Shown in pieces: positions 34,589-44,538 of a stretch of DNA of 64,000 nt. The DNA is from Alloscardovia sp963543015 (lineage in GTDB: Bacteria > Actinomycetota > Actinomycetes > Actinomycetales > Bifidobacteriaceae). The stretch's first letter is position 1. The number at the start of each line of letters is the position of its first letter. The DNA is taken from the NCBI GenBank assembly GCA_963543015.1, contig CAUTYZ010000002.1, forward strand, positions 124,001-188,000. The letters are read 5' to 3'. The position numbers and the translations under genes are program-made. The notes beneath the pieces are model-generated. The model worked only from the letters and a program-made list of their open reading frames with translations. It searched no databases and was not told the origin of the DNA.

Positions 34589-36230
34589 AAAAGCATCACT
34601 GCCTTTTGCTCTCGCACAGATCAATACAAACGTGGGAGCGTTGGAGGAAAATAAACAACGCATTCTTGACTTTTCCGCTCAGGCACAAGACAAGGGTGCT
34701 CGCGTCGTTGTCTTCCCTGAAATGACATTGACCGGATATCCTATCGAGGATCTTGCATTGCGCGCTACTTTCCGTCGTGCAGCTCATGCGGCTGCTGAGG
34801 AAATCGCGCAGACATTGAATGAGCGAGGCCTTGGCGAATTGTATGTCGTCGGGGGAACAGTGGGTACAGTTCACGAGAATGCGCGTGATTTGCCGACTAA
34901 TTCCTTGTTGATTATTCATAGTGGGGAAGTCGTGCATACGTACGATAAGCAATTCCTGCCTAATTATGGCGTTTTCGATGAGTTCCGTATTTTTAGCGCT
35001 GGACACGATACCTTAACGATGGAAATTGACGGATATCGTTTGGGCTTTGCAATTTGCGAAGATATTTGGCAAGATGACGGTCCCGCGAAGCAATTAGCTG
35101 ATGCGCAGCTTGATGTACTCGTGACCATTAATGGCTCTCCATTTGAGGAAAACAAAGACCATGTGCGCTCTCAGCTGTGTATAAAGCGTGCTCAGGAAGT
35201 GCATGCTCCGGTTATCTACGTCAATCAAGTCGGCGGACAAGACGATTTAGTTTTCGATGGCGGTAGCTTTGTCGTCGATGAAAACGGAAATACCCTTGCT
35301 CGTGCTCGACGCTTTGACGAAGACCTTGTGATGTGGACTCTCCACAATGATGGTACAAGCACTGCGGATGAATTCGCTCCTGACATGGACGTTGACGAAA
35401 AAGTGTACCGTGCATGTGTGCTGGGACTGAAAGATTATATGCGAAAGAACGGTTTCAAGGGAGTCGTTCTCGGATTGTCCGGTGGAATTGATTCTGCATT
35501 GGTGGCTGCAATGGCAGCGGACGCATGCGGTGGAGAAAATGTCTGGGGCGTTTCTATGCCAAGCATGTACTCCTCGGATGGGTCAAAAGATGATGCTGCT
35601 GATTTGGCTCGTAATATCGGTGCGCATTATGAGATTCAGCCTATCGAGCCAATGTTTAAGACTTTCCAAGGTCAGCTGGGTTTGGAAGGAATCGCTGAGG
35701 AAAATCTTCAGGCGCGAATCCGTGGCGTTATCGTTATGGGATATTCGAACTCTCACGGACTTCTCGCACTGGCTACAGGAAATAAGTCTGAATGTGCATG
35801 TGGATACTCAACGATTTATGGCGATGCTGTAGGCGGATATGCACCTATTAAGGATCTGCTCAAAACTCGTGTATGGCAATTGTCCCGCTGGCGCAATGCG
35901 TATGCACAAGACCACGGCGAAATTCCTCCAATTCCTGAGAATTCCATCATCAAGCCACCAAGCGCTGAGCTTCGTCCAGGACAGAAGGATTCGGATTCTT
36001 TGCCAGAATACGAACTTCTGGACGCAGTACTAGAAGCATATATTGAAAAGGCTCATGGTCGTGAAGACCTGCTCGCTGATGGTTTCGATGAAAAGACTGT
36101 CGATATCGTCATGCGTTTGGTCGATCGAGCGGAGTGGAAGCGTCGTCAATATCCATTGGGACCAAAGGTAACAGCTCTTGCATTCGGTCGTGACCGTCGA
36201 CTTCCAGTAACGAACGCATTCCGTGAGTAA
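34581..36230 (+). CDS. nadE: Glutamine-dependent NAD+ synthetase
   Basis: Last step of NAD biosynthesis: amidates deamido-NAD with glutamine nitrogen. 549 residues. The N-terminal nitrilase-like glutaminase domain shows the Glu-Lys-Cys triad in FPEMTLTGYP, YDKQFLPNYG and FAICEDIWQ. The C-terminal synthetase domain has the P-loop LGLSGGIDSALVAAM and ATGNKSECACGYSTIYGD. The ATG at 34581 has GGAGAA upstream and overlaps the end of rarA. The frame open upstream of it is inside rarA. A strong hairpin terminator follows. Confidence 0.95.
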   Translation: MTKKASLPFALAQINTNVGALEENKQRILDFSAQAQDKGARVVVFPEMTLTGYPIEDLALRATFRRAAHAAAEEIAQTLNERGLGELYVVGGTVGTVHENARDLPTNSLLIIHSGEVVHTYDKQFLPNYGVFDEFRIFSAGHDTLTMEIDGYRLGFAICEDIWQDDGPAKQLADAQLDVLVTINGSPFEENKDHVRSQLCIKRAQEVHAPVIYVNQVGGQDDLVFDGGSFVVDENGNTLARARRFDEDLVMWTLHNDGTSTADEFAPDMDVDEKVYRACVLGLKDYMRKNGFKGVVLGLSGGIDSALVAAMAADACGGENVWGVSMPSMYSSDGSKDDAADLARNIGAHYEIQPIEPMFKTFQGQLGLEGIAEENLQARIRGVIVMGYSNSHGLLALATGNKSECACGYSTIYGDAVGGYAPIKDLLKTRVWQLSRWRNAYAQDHGEIPPIPENSIIKPPSAELRPGQKDSDSLPEYELLDAVLEAYIEKAHGREDLLADGFDEKTVDIVMRLVDRAEWKRRQYPLGPKVTALAFGRDRRLPVTNAFRE

Positions 36231-36285
36231 ATGTTCATCAGCTGCAGTTGAAGAGATGGCTGACAGAATACGCCTAAAATAATCG

Positions 36286-36323
36286 CGTGAGGTTGCTAGT
36301 GTGAGCAACCTCACGTTATTTTT
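36286..36323 (+). terminator. Terminator of rarA-nadE
   Basis: 12-bp perfect stem CGTGAGGTTGCT / AGCAACCTCACG with a 6-nt loop and a T-rich tail (ttattttt). Confidence 0.9.
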
Positions 36324-36411
36324 GCCATTTTCCTGTTTATTCTCAACTAAAATAAGAAGTGTTCGACGGAGAATAAATCCTCCGCCGTAGATGCAACCAC
36401 AAGGAGAAATA

Positions 36412-38769
36412 ATGGCAGCTGTAGATACAAATGCTGTTTCCGCAGAGGAACTCCAGGCACAAGCTTGGGAAGGCTTCACTGGCGGTAACTGGGAGTCTGA
36501 CATTGATGTTCGCGACTTTATCCAGAAGAACTACACACCATATGAGGGTGATGAATCCTTCTTGGCAAATGCTACTGACAAGACCAAGCATTTGTGGAAG
36601 AAGCTTGATGATGAATATCTCGCAGTAGAGCGTAAGCAGCGCGTATACGACGTTGATACACACACTCCAGCTGACATCGACGCATTCCCAGCAGGCTACA
36701 TTGATGATCAGGATGATGTTATCGTTGGTCTTCAGACTGATGTTCCATGCAAGCGCGCAATGATGCCAAACGGTGGCTGGCGTATGGTTGAGCAGGCTTT
36801 GATTGAAGCTGGCAAGGAACCAGATCCAGAAGTAAAGAAGATCTTCACTAAGTATCGTAAGACTCACAATGACGGCGTATTCGGCGTATACACACCACGT
36901 ATTAAGCGCGCACGTCACGCAAAGATTTTGACCGGTCTTCCAGATGCATATGGCCGCGGTCGTATTATTGGTGATTACCGTCGTGTAGCACTGTATGGTG
37001 TTAACACTCTTATCGAGTTCAAGAAGCGCGACAAGGATTCCATCCCTTACCGCAACGACTTCACTGAGACTGAAATCGAGCACTGGATTCGCTTCCGTGA
37101 AGAGCATGACGAGCAGATCAAGGCTCTCAAGAAGCTCATCACCCTTGGTAAGGAATACGGTCTTGACCTTTCCCGTCCAGCAATGAACGCTAAGGAAGCT
37201 GTTCAGTGGACATACATGGGTTACTTGGCATCTGTAAAGAGCCAGGATGGTGCTGCAATGTCTATCGGTCGTTTGTCTGCATTCTTCGATGCATATTTCG
37301 AGCGTGACTTCAAGCGTGGTATCTTGACTGAAACTGATGCTCAGGAAATCATCGACAACATCGTTATGAAGCTTCGTATCGTTCGCTTCTTGCGTACCAA
37401 GGATTACGATAACATCTTCTCCGGTGACCCATACTGGGCAACATGGTCAGATGCAGGCTTCGGTGACGACGGTCGTACTTTGGTTACAAAGACTTCCTTC
37501 CGTTTGCTCAACACTTTGACTCTTGAGCACCTCGGACCTGGTCCAGAGCCAAACATCACCATCTTCTGGGATCCAAAGCTTCCTGAAGGATACAAGCGTT
37601 TCTGCGCAAAGATCTCCATCGATACTTCCGCAATCCAGTACGAATCCGATAAGGATATTCGTTCTCACTGGGGCGACGATGCAGCAATCGCATGCTGCGT
37701 ATCCCCAATGCGCGTGGGTAAGCAGATGCAGTTCTTCGCAGCTCGTGTGAACACCGCAAAGGCATTCCTCTATGCATTGAACGATGGTCGCGATGAGATG
37801 ACCGGTGAGCGCGTTATCGACTCCGGAGTTATTGATCCAGTAAAGTTCAACGAAGATGGTTCCCTCAACTTCGAGTCTGTACAGGCTAATTACGAGAAGG
37901 CTCTCGAATGGTTGTCTGATACTTACGTAGAAGCATTGAACATCATTCACTACATGCACGATAAGTATGCATACGAATCTATCGAGATGGCTCTGCACGA
38001 CAAGGAAGTATATCGTACCCTCGGTTGCGGTATGTCCGGCTTGTCTATTGCTGCAGACTCCCTCGCAGCAGTGAAGTATGCAAAAGTATTCCCAATCTAC
38101 AACAAGGATGCTCAGGGCACTCCTGAATACGTAGAAGGTGCTCCAGACGATTTGATCGTAAACTTCCGTACTGAAGGTGAATTCCCAATTTACGGTAACG
38201 ATGATGATCGTGCTGATGACCTCGCAAAGTGGGTTGTATCCACAGTTATGGGTCAGGTTCGTCGCCTCCCTGTATACCGTGGTGCAGTTCCAACTCAGTC
38301 TGTTCTCACCATTACTTCTAACGTTGAATACGGTAAGAACACTGGTTCCTTCCCATCAGGTCACAAGAAGGGCACCCCATTCTCCCCAGGTGCAAACCCA
38401 GAGAATGGTATGGATTCTCACGGTATGCTTCCTTCCATGTTCTCCGTTGGAAAGATTGACTACGATGATGCTCTCGACGGTATCTCCTTGACCAACACCA
38501 TCACTCCTGATGGCCTCGGTCGTGACGAGTCTGAGCGTATCAACAACCTCGTAGGCATTCTCGATGCTGGTAACGGTCATGGCTTGTACCACGCAAACAT
38601 CAACGTTTTGCGCAAGGAACAGCTTGAAGATGCAGTAGAAAACCCAGAGAAGTACCCTCACTTGACCGTACGTGTATCTGGTTACGCTGTAAACTTCGTT
38701 AAGCTGACCAAGGAACAGCAGCTTGATGTTATTTCTCGTACCTTCCATGCAGGTGCAGTATCTGACTAA
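36412..38769 (+). CDS. pflB: Formate C-acetyltransferase (pyruvate formate-lyase)
   Basis: Glycyl-radical enzyme that converts pyruvate and CoA to acetyl-CoA and formate, giving bifidobacteria extra ATP through acetate. 785 residues. The active-site Cys-Cys pair is in AACCVSPMRVG, and the glycyl-radical motif is TVRVSGYAVNF near the C-terminus. The ATG at 36412 follows AAGGAG. A 7-codon upstream extension is not used. The codon choice is strongly biased, as in highly expressed genes. A short hairpin (ACGGAG...CTCCG) sits in its 5' leader at about 36365-36385. The activator gene pflA follows after 238 bp. Confidence 0.97.
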   Translation: MAAVDTNAVSAEELQAQAWEGFTGGNWESDIDVRDFIQKNYTPYEGDESFLANATDKTKHLWKKLDDEYLAVERKQRVYDVDTHTPADIDAFPAGYIDDQDDVIVGLQTDVPCKRAMMPNGGWRMVEQALIEAGKEPDPEVKKIFTKYRKTHNDGVFGVYTPRIKRARHAKILTGLPDAYGRGRIIGDYRRVALYGVNTLIEFKKRDKDSIPYRNDFTETEIEHWIRFREEHDEQIKALKKLITLGKEYGLDLSRPAMNAKEAVQWTYMGYLASVKSQDGAAMSIGRLSAFFDAYFERDFKRGILTETDAQEIIDNIVMKLRIVRFLRTKDYDNIFSGDPYWATWSDAGFGDDGRTLVTKTSFRLLNTLTLEHLGPGPEPNITIFWDPKLPEGYKRFCAKISIDTSAIQYESDKDIRSHWGDDAAIACCVSPMRVGKQMQFFAARVNTAKAFLYALNDGRDEMTGERVIDSGVIDPVKFNEDGSLNFESVQANYEKALEWLSDTYVEALNIIHYMHDKYAYESIEMALHDKEVYRTLGCGMSGLSIAADSLAAVKYAKVFPIYNKDAQGTPEYVEGAPDDLIVNFRTEGEFPIYGNDDDRADDLAKWVVSTVMGQVRRLPVYRGAVPTQSVLTITSNVEYGKNTGSFPSGHKKGTPFSPGANPENGMDSHGMLPSMFSVGKIDYDDALDGISLTNTITPDGLGRDESERINNLVGILDAGNGHGLYHANINVLRKEQLEDAVENPEKYPHLTVRVSGYAVNFVKLTKEQQLDVISRTFHAGAVSD

Positions 38770-38852
38770 TCTCTCTGAATAATTTCACAGAGAGCTGGCT
38801 CAGTGTGATTCACATACGAGCCAGTACATTAGCTCAGAATAATTAAAAGCAG

Positions 38853-38877
38853 AGGGGCGGGGTAGTACCTCGCCCCT
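38853..38877 (+). terminator. Hairpin after pflB
   Basis: AGGGGCG (38853-38859) pairs with CGCCCCT (38871-38877), preceded by a second small stem (CTCTCTG...CAGAGAG, about 38771-38794). No long U-run, so read-through into pflA is possible. Confidence 0.55.
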
Positions 38878-39007
38878 TAAATATACTGAAACTACTACAC
38901 TCAGCGTGAGGGATTTCTAACAATCTTCATACGAGTGTTCAATACATAGTGATGACAACATCGAAGGCTTTCGCTTTATCGGGAAACGAGAGTCAAAGGA
39001 GACGACC

Positions 39008-39880
39008 ATGGCAGCTTTCCGCAGCACGACAGCACACATGCTTCGCGAATCCAAAGAATACGCGAGCCAGACTTTAATGGGGGGCTTGTCTGGTTTTGAA
39101 TCTCCTGTCGGGTTGGATCGACGAGACCGTCTCCAAGCTTTGAAATCTGGCGATATTGGTTTTGTACATTCATGGGATATCAATACATCCGTGGATGGTC
39201 CTGGAACGCGCATGACCGTGTTTATGAGCGGATGCCCATTGCGCTGCCAATACTGCCAAAATCCTGATACATGGAAAATGCGCGACGGTCAGCCTGTTTA
39301 CCTTGATGCGATGATTAAGAAAGTAGATCGTTATAAGGATTTGTTTAAGGCAACCGGTGGCGGTATCACATTCTCAGGTGGAGAATCCATGATGCAGCCT
39401 GCCTTCGTATCACGTGTTTTCCGCGCAGCCAAAGAAATGGGCGTCCACACGTGCTTGGATACGTCAGGCTTCTTGGGACGTAACTATACCGACGAGCAGA
39501 TTGACGACATCGACTTGTGCTTGCTTGACGTGAAATCTGGCAATGAAGAAACCTACAAAGAAGTGACAGGCGGTACTCTTGCTCCAACAATTGAGTTTGG
39601 AAAGCGTTTGGCTGAACGCGGAAAGAAAATTTGGGTTCGTTTTGTACTCGTACCAGGATTAACTGATTCAGAAGAAAACGTGGAGCAAGTTGCCCAAATT
39701 TGCGAAGAATTTGGCGATTCAGTCGAGCATATCGATGTGCTGGGATTCCACCAATTGGGCCGACCAAAGTGGCACGAAATGCGCATCCCATATCCATTGG
39801 AAGATGCTAAAGGACCATCGGCAGTGTTGAAAAAGCGTGTAACTGAACAGTTCCAAAGCCACGGTTTTGTAGTGTACTAA
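39008..39880 (+). CDS. pflA: Pyruvate formate-lyase-activating enzyme (radical SAM)
   Basis: Uses S-adenosylmethionine and a [4Fe-4S] cluster to install the glycyl radical on PflB. 290 residues. The radical SAM motif CX3CX2C is in SGCPLRCQYCQNP, preceded by SVDGPGTRMTVFMSGC. GGGITFSGGESMMQ is the SAM-binding GGE motif. AAAGGAG lies 6 nt before the ATG. An N-terminal extension of about 50 residues before IGFVHSWDINTS is longer than in E. coli PflA, as in other bifidobacteria. Confidence 0.95.
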   Translation: MAAFRSTTAHMLRESKEYASQTLMGGLSGFESPVGLDRRDRLQALKSGDIGFVHSWDINTSVDGPGTRMTVFMSGCPLRCQYCQNPDTWKMRDGQPVYLDAMIKKVDRYKDLFKATGGGITFSGGESMMQPAFVSRVFRAAKEMGVHTCLDTSGFLGRNYTDEQIDDIDLCLLDVKSGNEETYKEVTGGTLAPTIEFGKRLAERGKKIWVRFVLVPGLTDSEENVEQVAQICEEFGDSVEHIDVLGFHQLGRPKWHEMRIPYPLEDAKGPSAVLKKRVTEQFQSHGFVVY

Positions 39881-39889
39881 TTCGATAAT

Positions 39890-39928
39890 GTGTGGCTTAT
39901 CCCTGTGCTGAGATAAGCCACACTTTTG
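39890..39928 (+). terminator. Terminator of pflA
   Basis: GTGTGGCTTATC (39890-39901) pairs with GATAAGCCACAC (39912-39923) and is followed by TTTTG. Confidence 0.85.
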
Positions 39929-39973
39929 TCGTTCTTATCGCTTTCCACTCGCAGTGTTAAACTTTTGCGTGCT

Positions 39974-41272
39974 ATGACTGAAATTTTTGAAGATATCCAC
40001 TTGCTCGCCGAACCTGCTGACGGCGTTCCCGACGTGATTCATACGCGTCAGCAGTTCGATACGTTTATTCATAAGTATGAAAACAGTCATGGTCCTCTTG
40101 CTGCTGATGCGGAGCGTGCATCAGGATTTCGATATGGGCATCGTGATTATCTTGTCCAATTTAAGCGTGCAGGCGCGCCTATTGCATTGCTTGATCCCAT
40201 TGCGTTAGAGGAAGAACGCGTCGATTGGAACGCATTTAACGGACTTATTGAGGGCGAAGCGTGGATTATTCACGACAGTGTGCAAGATTTACCGGGATTT
40301 AAAGATATTGGCTTGCACATTGATGCTCTTTTCGATACTGAGCATGCAGCACGTTTGCTGGGACTCAAGCGCTTTGGCTTGTCTGCGGTGACGGAACATT
40401 ATCTGGGTATCTCACTTGCAAAAGAACATTCTGCTGCTGACTGGTCGTATCGACCACTGAATCGTGATTTGCGCAATTATGCTGCGCTCGATGTGGAAGT
40501 TCTTATCGAATTACAAGAAGCAATTCTTACCGATCTCAAAAAAACGGGGAAGTGGGACTGGGCTCAAGAAGATTTTGCATATTTGCTCAGTAAAGGTCTT
40601 GAAGATAAAGAACCGCACCCACAACCATGGCGGAAAGTATCGCATATTACCAAACTGAGCAATGATATTCGTGGTCTGGGCATTGTCCAAGAATTATGGA
40701 CGACTCGAGAAGAGCTTGCTCGCGAGCTCGATATTGCTCCGACATTGCTCTTGAGTGATCAAGGAATAATTGAGGCAGCGTGGCGTAAGCCAAAAAATTC
40801 TCGCGAATTTGGACGCATACGATTGCTCAATGACCGTGTACGCGTTCAAACGGATCCTGAACGTGCGAAAATGTTTGAACGATACGCGACAGTTCAGCGC
40901 CAAGTGAAACCTAAAGTATGGAAAGAAGCTATTGAACGCGCTTTAGATAAGCCATACAGTTCACTAGAACAGTCCGTCAAACAGACAGAACATACAGGAA
41001 CAGGGGCTCCACGTTCCATGAAATACTGGCGTGAGCATCATCCTGATCGCTTCGAAAGACTAAAGAATGCGCGTGCGCTTATAGGACAAATAAGCCAAGA
41101 TACGCATACTCCAGTAGAGATTTTGCTCAAACCGCAATACTTGCGTAATTTGTGCTGGCAAGAGGACATGGATTTTACATCTGATAATATTCATGAGTTT
41201 CTTGTCGAACAAGGAGCGAGGAATTGGCAAGTTCAGTTGCTTTCCCCGTCCCTAAGTAAGGTTATTATATAA
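39974..41272 (+). CDS. rnd: Ribonuclease D-like 3'-5' exonuclease
   Basis: DEDD-family exoribonuclease likely involved in 3' maturation of stable RNAs. 432 residues. Catalytic acidic residues appear in AADAERASG (DxE), WIIHDSVQDL and the YAALDVEVLIEL motif (Tyr and final Asp). An HRDC-like helical domain follows from about residue 220. The C-terminal part (WREHHPDRFERLKNARALIG...) resembles the second HRDC-like domain of actinobacterial RNase D. The ATG at 39974 is preferred, but no clear ribosome-binding site precedes it. The frame is open to 39926. Confidence 0.85.
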   Translation: MTEIFEDIHLLAEPADGVPDVIHTRQQFDTFIHKYENSHGPLAADAERASGFRYGHRDYLVQFKRAGAPIALLDPIALEEERVDWNAFNGLIEGEAWIIHDSVQDLPGFKDIGLHIDALFDTEHAARLLGLKRFGLSAVTEHYLGISLAKEHSAADWSYRPLNRDLRNYAALDVEVLIELQEAILTDLKKTGKWDWAQEDFAYLLSKGLEDKEPHPQPWRKVSHITKLSNDIRGLGIVQELWTTREELARELDIAPTLLLSDQGIIEAAWRKPKNSREFGRIRLLNDRVRVQTDPERAKMFERYATVQRQVKPKVWKEAIERALDKPYSSLEQSVKQTEHTGTGAPRSMKYWREHHPDRFERLKNARALIGQISQDTHTPVEILLKPQYLRNLCWQEDMDFTSDNIHEFLVEQGARNWQVQLLSPSLSKVII

Positions 41273-41406
41273 AGGTTGCCATGTCTGTCGATATCGTGCA
41301 TCATGTACGAGAACCGCCACACTGACGATATGCATGCATATATGTAGAGCATTGTCAGGAAGAAATAGACTGGCTAGGTTATGAATCGTATGAATGGGAG
41401 TGCCAC

Positions 41407-42771
41407 GTGAAGATTAGCGTGAGGAACCTTGAGCCTACTAAGGTAAGGCTTACCATCACTGTAGACCAGGACGAATTGAATCCATTCTTGGATGAAGCTC
41501 GCAAGGCTATCGCAAATCAGATTAACGTACCTGGATTCCGTAAGGGTCATGTACCAGGACAGATTGTTGATCAGCGCGTAGGTTATGCAGCTGTTGTCGG
41601 TGAAGCAGTAAACGAAGCTGTTCCACAGTTCTACAACGATGCAATTGAAGAAAAGAACTTGCGTCCAATGGATCAGCCAACTCTTGATTTGAAGGATGTT
41701 CCACAGACTAAGGATGATGGCGTAAAGCTCAAGTTCACTGCTGAGGTAGAAGTTCGCCCACAGTTTGAATTGCCATCTCTCGAAGGAATGGTTGTAGAAG
41801 TAGCAAAGCCAGAAGTTTCTGACGACGATATCAACGCTCGTCTCGAAGCTTTGCAGCAGCGCTTCGGCACCCTCGTAAGCGTAGATCGTCCAGCACAGCA
41901 GGGCGATTATGCAAACATTAGCCTTGAAGCTGTCATCAACGGCGAAACCGTTGACTCTCAGGACGGTGTAAGCTACGAAATCGGTGCGGGCAACATGCTT
42001 GACGGTATCGACGAAGCTTTGATTGGCCTTTCTGCAGGTGAAAAGACTACTTTCAAGTCTGCACTCGCAGCAGGTGAGCATGAAGGCGAAGAAGCAGAAA
42101 TCAAGGCAACCTTGAACTCTGTTAAGGAAATGCAGCTCCCAGAGCTCGATGACGACTTCGCACAGGATGCTTCCGAGTTCGACACTCTCGATGAACTCAA
42201 GGGAGACATCAAGAAGCAGGCTGAACTTGACGCTGAAGGTCGTCAGGCAAATGCAGCTCGTGATGCATTCCTCGCACAGATTGTCGAAGGCATCGAAATC
42301 CCAGTTCCAAAGGGTATGCTCGCAGCTCACACAGCAGAGCACTTGCGCAACATGGGCAAGACTGACGAAACTGCAACTGCTGATGAGAAGAAGGAAGCAG
42401 CAGAGTCTGCTGAGAAGGAAATTCGCGATCAGATTCTCCTCGACACCTTGGCAGAAACCATGGATGTTCAGGTTTCCCAGCCTGACGTTATGAACTTCCT
42501 TGCTTCTGTAGCACAGCAGTATGGCATGGATCCAAACAACTTCATCAACTCCATCGTTCAGGGTGGTCAGTTGCCATCCGCAGTTCAGGAAGTTGCTCGC
42601 TCTAAGGGTATGCTCACTGCAATGCGCGCTGTAACATTCAAGGATACTGATGGTAATGTTGTCGACTTGTCTCGTTTCCTCGGAACTGATGAATCTGAAG
42701 AAGATCAGAGCGTAGCTGCAGCATCTGCAGCAGCAGAAGTTGCTGACGAAGTAGCTGAAGAAGCTAAGTAA
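41407..42771 (+). CDS. tig: Trigger factor (ribosome-associated chaperone and PPIase)
   Basis: Binds nascent chains at the ribosome exit tunnel. 454 residues. The N-terminal ribosome-binding signature is GFRKGHVPG. The FKBP-type PPIase domain includes QGDYANISLEAVINGE and a C-terminal helical arm domain follows. An Ala/Glu-rich tail ends the protein. The start is GTG at 41407 with GGGAG upstream. It precedes the ClC and clp genes, a common grouping of tig with clpP and clpX. Two successive hairpins follow the stop. Confidence 0.95.
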   Translation: MKISVRNLEPTKVRLTITVDQDELNPFLDEARKAIANQINVPGFRKGHVPGQIVDQRVGYAAVVGEAVNEAVPQFYNDAIEEKNLRPMDQPTLDLKDVPQTKDDGVKLKFTAEVEVRPQFELPSLEGMVVEVAKPEVSDDDINARLEALQQRFGTLVSVDRPAQQGDYANISLEAVINGETVDSQDGVSYEIGAGNMLDGIDEALIGLSAGEKTTFKSALAAGEHEGEEAEIKATLNSVKEMQLPELDDDFAQDASEFDTLDELKGDIKKQAELDAEGRQANAARDAFLAQIVEGIEIPVPKGMLAAHTAEHLRNMGKTDETATADEKKEAAESAEKEIRDQILLDTLAETMDVQVSQPDVMNFLASVAQQYGMDPNNFINSIVQGGQLPSAVQEVARSKGMLTAMRAVTFKDTDGNVVDLSRFLGTDESEEDQSVAAASAAAEVADEVAEEAK

Positions 42772-42837
42772 GCACGTTAGCGTGTCTAGTCTTTCAGCGG
42801 TGAATACACATCCGAAACACTAGATACGTACCACGAT

Positions 42838-42875
42838 ATGGGGCTTAGGATATCTAAGATATTCTTAAGCCCCAT
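42838..42875 (+). terminator. Terminator of tig (first hairpin)
   Basis: ATGGGGCTTA (42838-42847) pairs with TAAGCCCCAT (42866-42875), with an additional inner GATATCT/AGATAT stem. Confidence 0.8.
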
Positions 42876-42878
42876 ATT

Positions 42879-42912
42879 CATAGAAAGTTATGGTAAGCCA
42901 TAGCTTTCTATG
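42879..42912 (+). repeat. Second hairpin and AATAGTG repeats before the ClC gene
   Basis: CATAGAAAG.TATGG (42879-) pairs with CCATA.CTTTCTATG (to 42912). Immediately after are three copies of a TAT(G/A)AATAGTG unit at 13-14-nt spacing (to about 42952). Role unknown; it lies about 100-140 bp before the ClC start. Confidence 0.55.
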
Positions 42913-43051
42913 AATAGTGATATAAATAGTGCGATATGAATAGTGAAATATGAGACGTGACGGTTTAGACAGGGCAGTGCTTTTTGCGGATGAGCAAGAA
43001 GCACAATTCTGACCTCTAGCCGCCGTTCTTTATATGAAACTGGGATGTGTT

Positions 43052-44497
43052 ATGACACCATCGGAAAATTCTCCTATAACAGATGCCTACGAGGCTCCTC
43101 GTGAAGATATTCGCGAGAACACTCGTCAGGATGCTGTGCAGGACTCTCGCTCGCATTCTGACTCCCATTCAGCTGTAAAGAATTCACGCTTTCCTCAGCT
43201 GACATATGAGGATATTCCGCTCGCTCTTCTTGTCATCTTCGGACTCGGATCTATCATTGGCGTAGGTTCCGCGTTGCTGTCTTTGTTGCTCGATCATGTT
43301 CAAGATCTCATGCTGGGAGGAAGTGAAAGCATCGCTGACCCAGCTGGCTCAAGTGTTCCGTGGCGACGCATCGTAAGCATCGTCATAGCGAGCATTATTG
43401 CGGCCGTAATTTGGTGGATTATGCGCAGCAGAACGCACGTCCCATCGGTCAGCAAGGCTGTTCACGGCGAAAAGATGCCATTCTTTGCCACTATCGTCCA
43501 CGTGATTACTCAGATTTTCATCGTCGGAGCAGGTATGTCTGTGGGACGCGAAACCGCACCTCGCGAGTTAGGTTCGCTTTTCGGCCAACGGATGAGCGGT
43601 ATGTTCAAACTGGGCTCTCGCGATACCATGCTTATCACAGCTGTAGCTGCGGGTGCAGGTTTTGCTGGAGTTTATGATGCACCTCTTGCGGGAATGTTTT
43701 TCGCTGTGGAAATTCTCGTTTCTGAAGTCGCTTTATCGACAGTCATGCTTGCATTCGGCACTAGCGCAGTGGCAGCATTCGTCGCAGGTTTGATTAAAGG
43801 TCATCAGGCTTTCTACCACATTGATGATATTTCTATCTCGTGGCAATTATTCGTCGTCTGCATTATCATCGGGCCGATCATGGGTGCTGTCGCATATTTC
43901 TTCCGAAAGACGACGTCTTGGGCATCTCGCCATCAAACGAAGTCTGTACATATTTTGTGGCAATTGCCATTGGCTGGACTTATCACAGGCTGTATCGCAT
44001 ATATCGCGCCTCAAATTATGGGAAATGGTCGTGCTCTTGCACAGTATTCGTATGATATTTCCTTAGGGGAGATTGGCGTCTTATCTGCGCATTATGCAGC
44101 TGTGACTATCGGTGTTCTGGCCCTTCTTATAGTTGCAAAATGGGTGGCAACTATTGGTACCATTCGCGCAGGCGCGTCAGGCGGTGTGTTGACTCCGGCA
44201 ATTGCCGTTGGCGGTGCGCTGGGTGCAATTATTGCTATCGGGTGCAGTTATGTCATTCCTGGACTCGATATTTCAGTTATTGCTTTGATTGCTTCCGCAG
44301 CTTTTCTTGCCACAAGTCAAAAAGCCCCACTTATGGCAGCATGCCTGATGATTGAATTAAGCCATAGTGCAGTCAATGGAATGGTTGCTGTAGGTGTAGC
44401 GGTTTCACTTTCCGTCCTTGTGTCGAATGCCATAGAAAAAATTTTCAATGAGCGAAAAGTTGCGCTGAGTGCGCAAATAGACGACAGAGTCAAGTAA
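43052..44497 (+). CDS. ClC-family anion channel/transporter with an atypical selectivity motif
   Basis: Integral membrane protein of 481 residues with about 50 hydrophilic N-terminal residues and then about ten hydrophobic segments. The ClC gating-glutamate motif, GREGP in Cl-/H+ antiporters, is here GRETAPRELG. The Glu is kept, but the following Gly-Pro is changed. The C-terminal pore motif GxFxP appears as GGVLTPAIAVGGALG. The first pore motif (GSGIP) is not recognisable, a matching segment reading HVPSVSKAVHG. It may therefore carry an anion other than chloride. The ATG at 43052 has GGGA 6 nt upstream. 43034 is an alternative start. It sits between tig and clpP1. Confidence 0.82.
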   Translation: MTPSENSPITDAYEAPREDIRENTRQDAVQDSRSHSDSHSAVKNSRFPQLTYEDIPLALLVIFGLGSIIGVGSALLSLLLDHVQDLMLGGSESIADPAGSSVPWRRIVSIVIASIIAAVIWWIMRSRTHVPSVSKAVHGEKMPFFATIVHVITQIFIVGAGMSVGRETAPRELGSLFGQRMSGMFKLGSRDTMLITAVAAGAGFAGVYDAPLAGMFFAVEILVSEVALSTVMLAFGTSAVAAFVAGLIKGHQAFYHIDDISISWQLFVVCIIIGPIMGAVAYFFRKTTSWASRHQTKSVHILWQLPLAGLITGCIAYIAPQIMGNGRALAQYSYDISLGEIGVLSAHYAAVTIGVLALLIVAKWVATIGTIRAGASGGVLTPAIAVGGALGAIIAIGCSYVIPGLDISVIALIASAAFLATSQKAPLMAACLMIELSHSAVNGMVAVGVAVSLSVLVSNAIEKIFNERKVALSAQIDDRVK

Positions 44498-44538
44498 AGG
44501 CTGTATTGTCGAAGTAATAAGAAATTAAGGAGACACGT

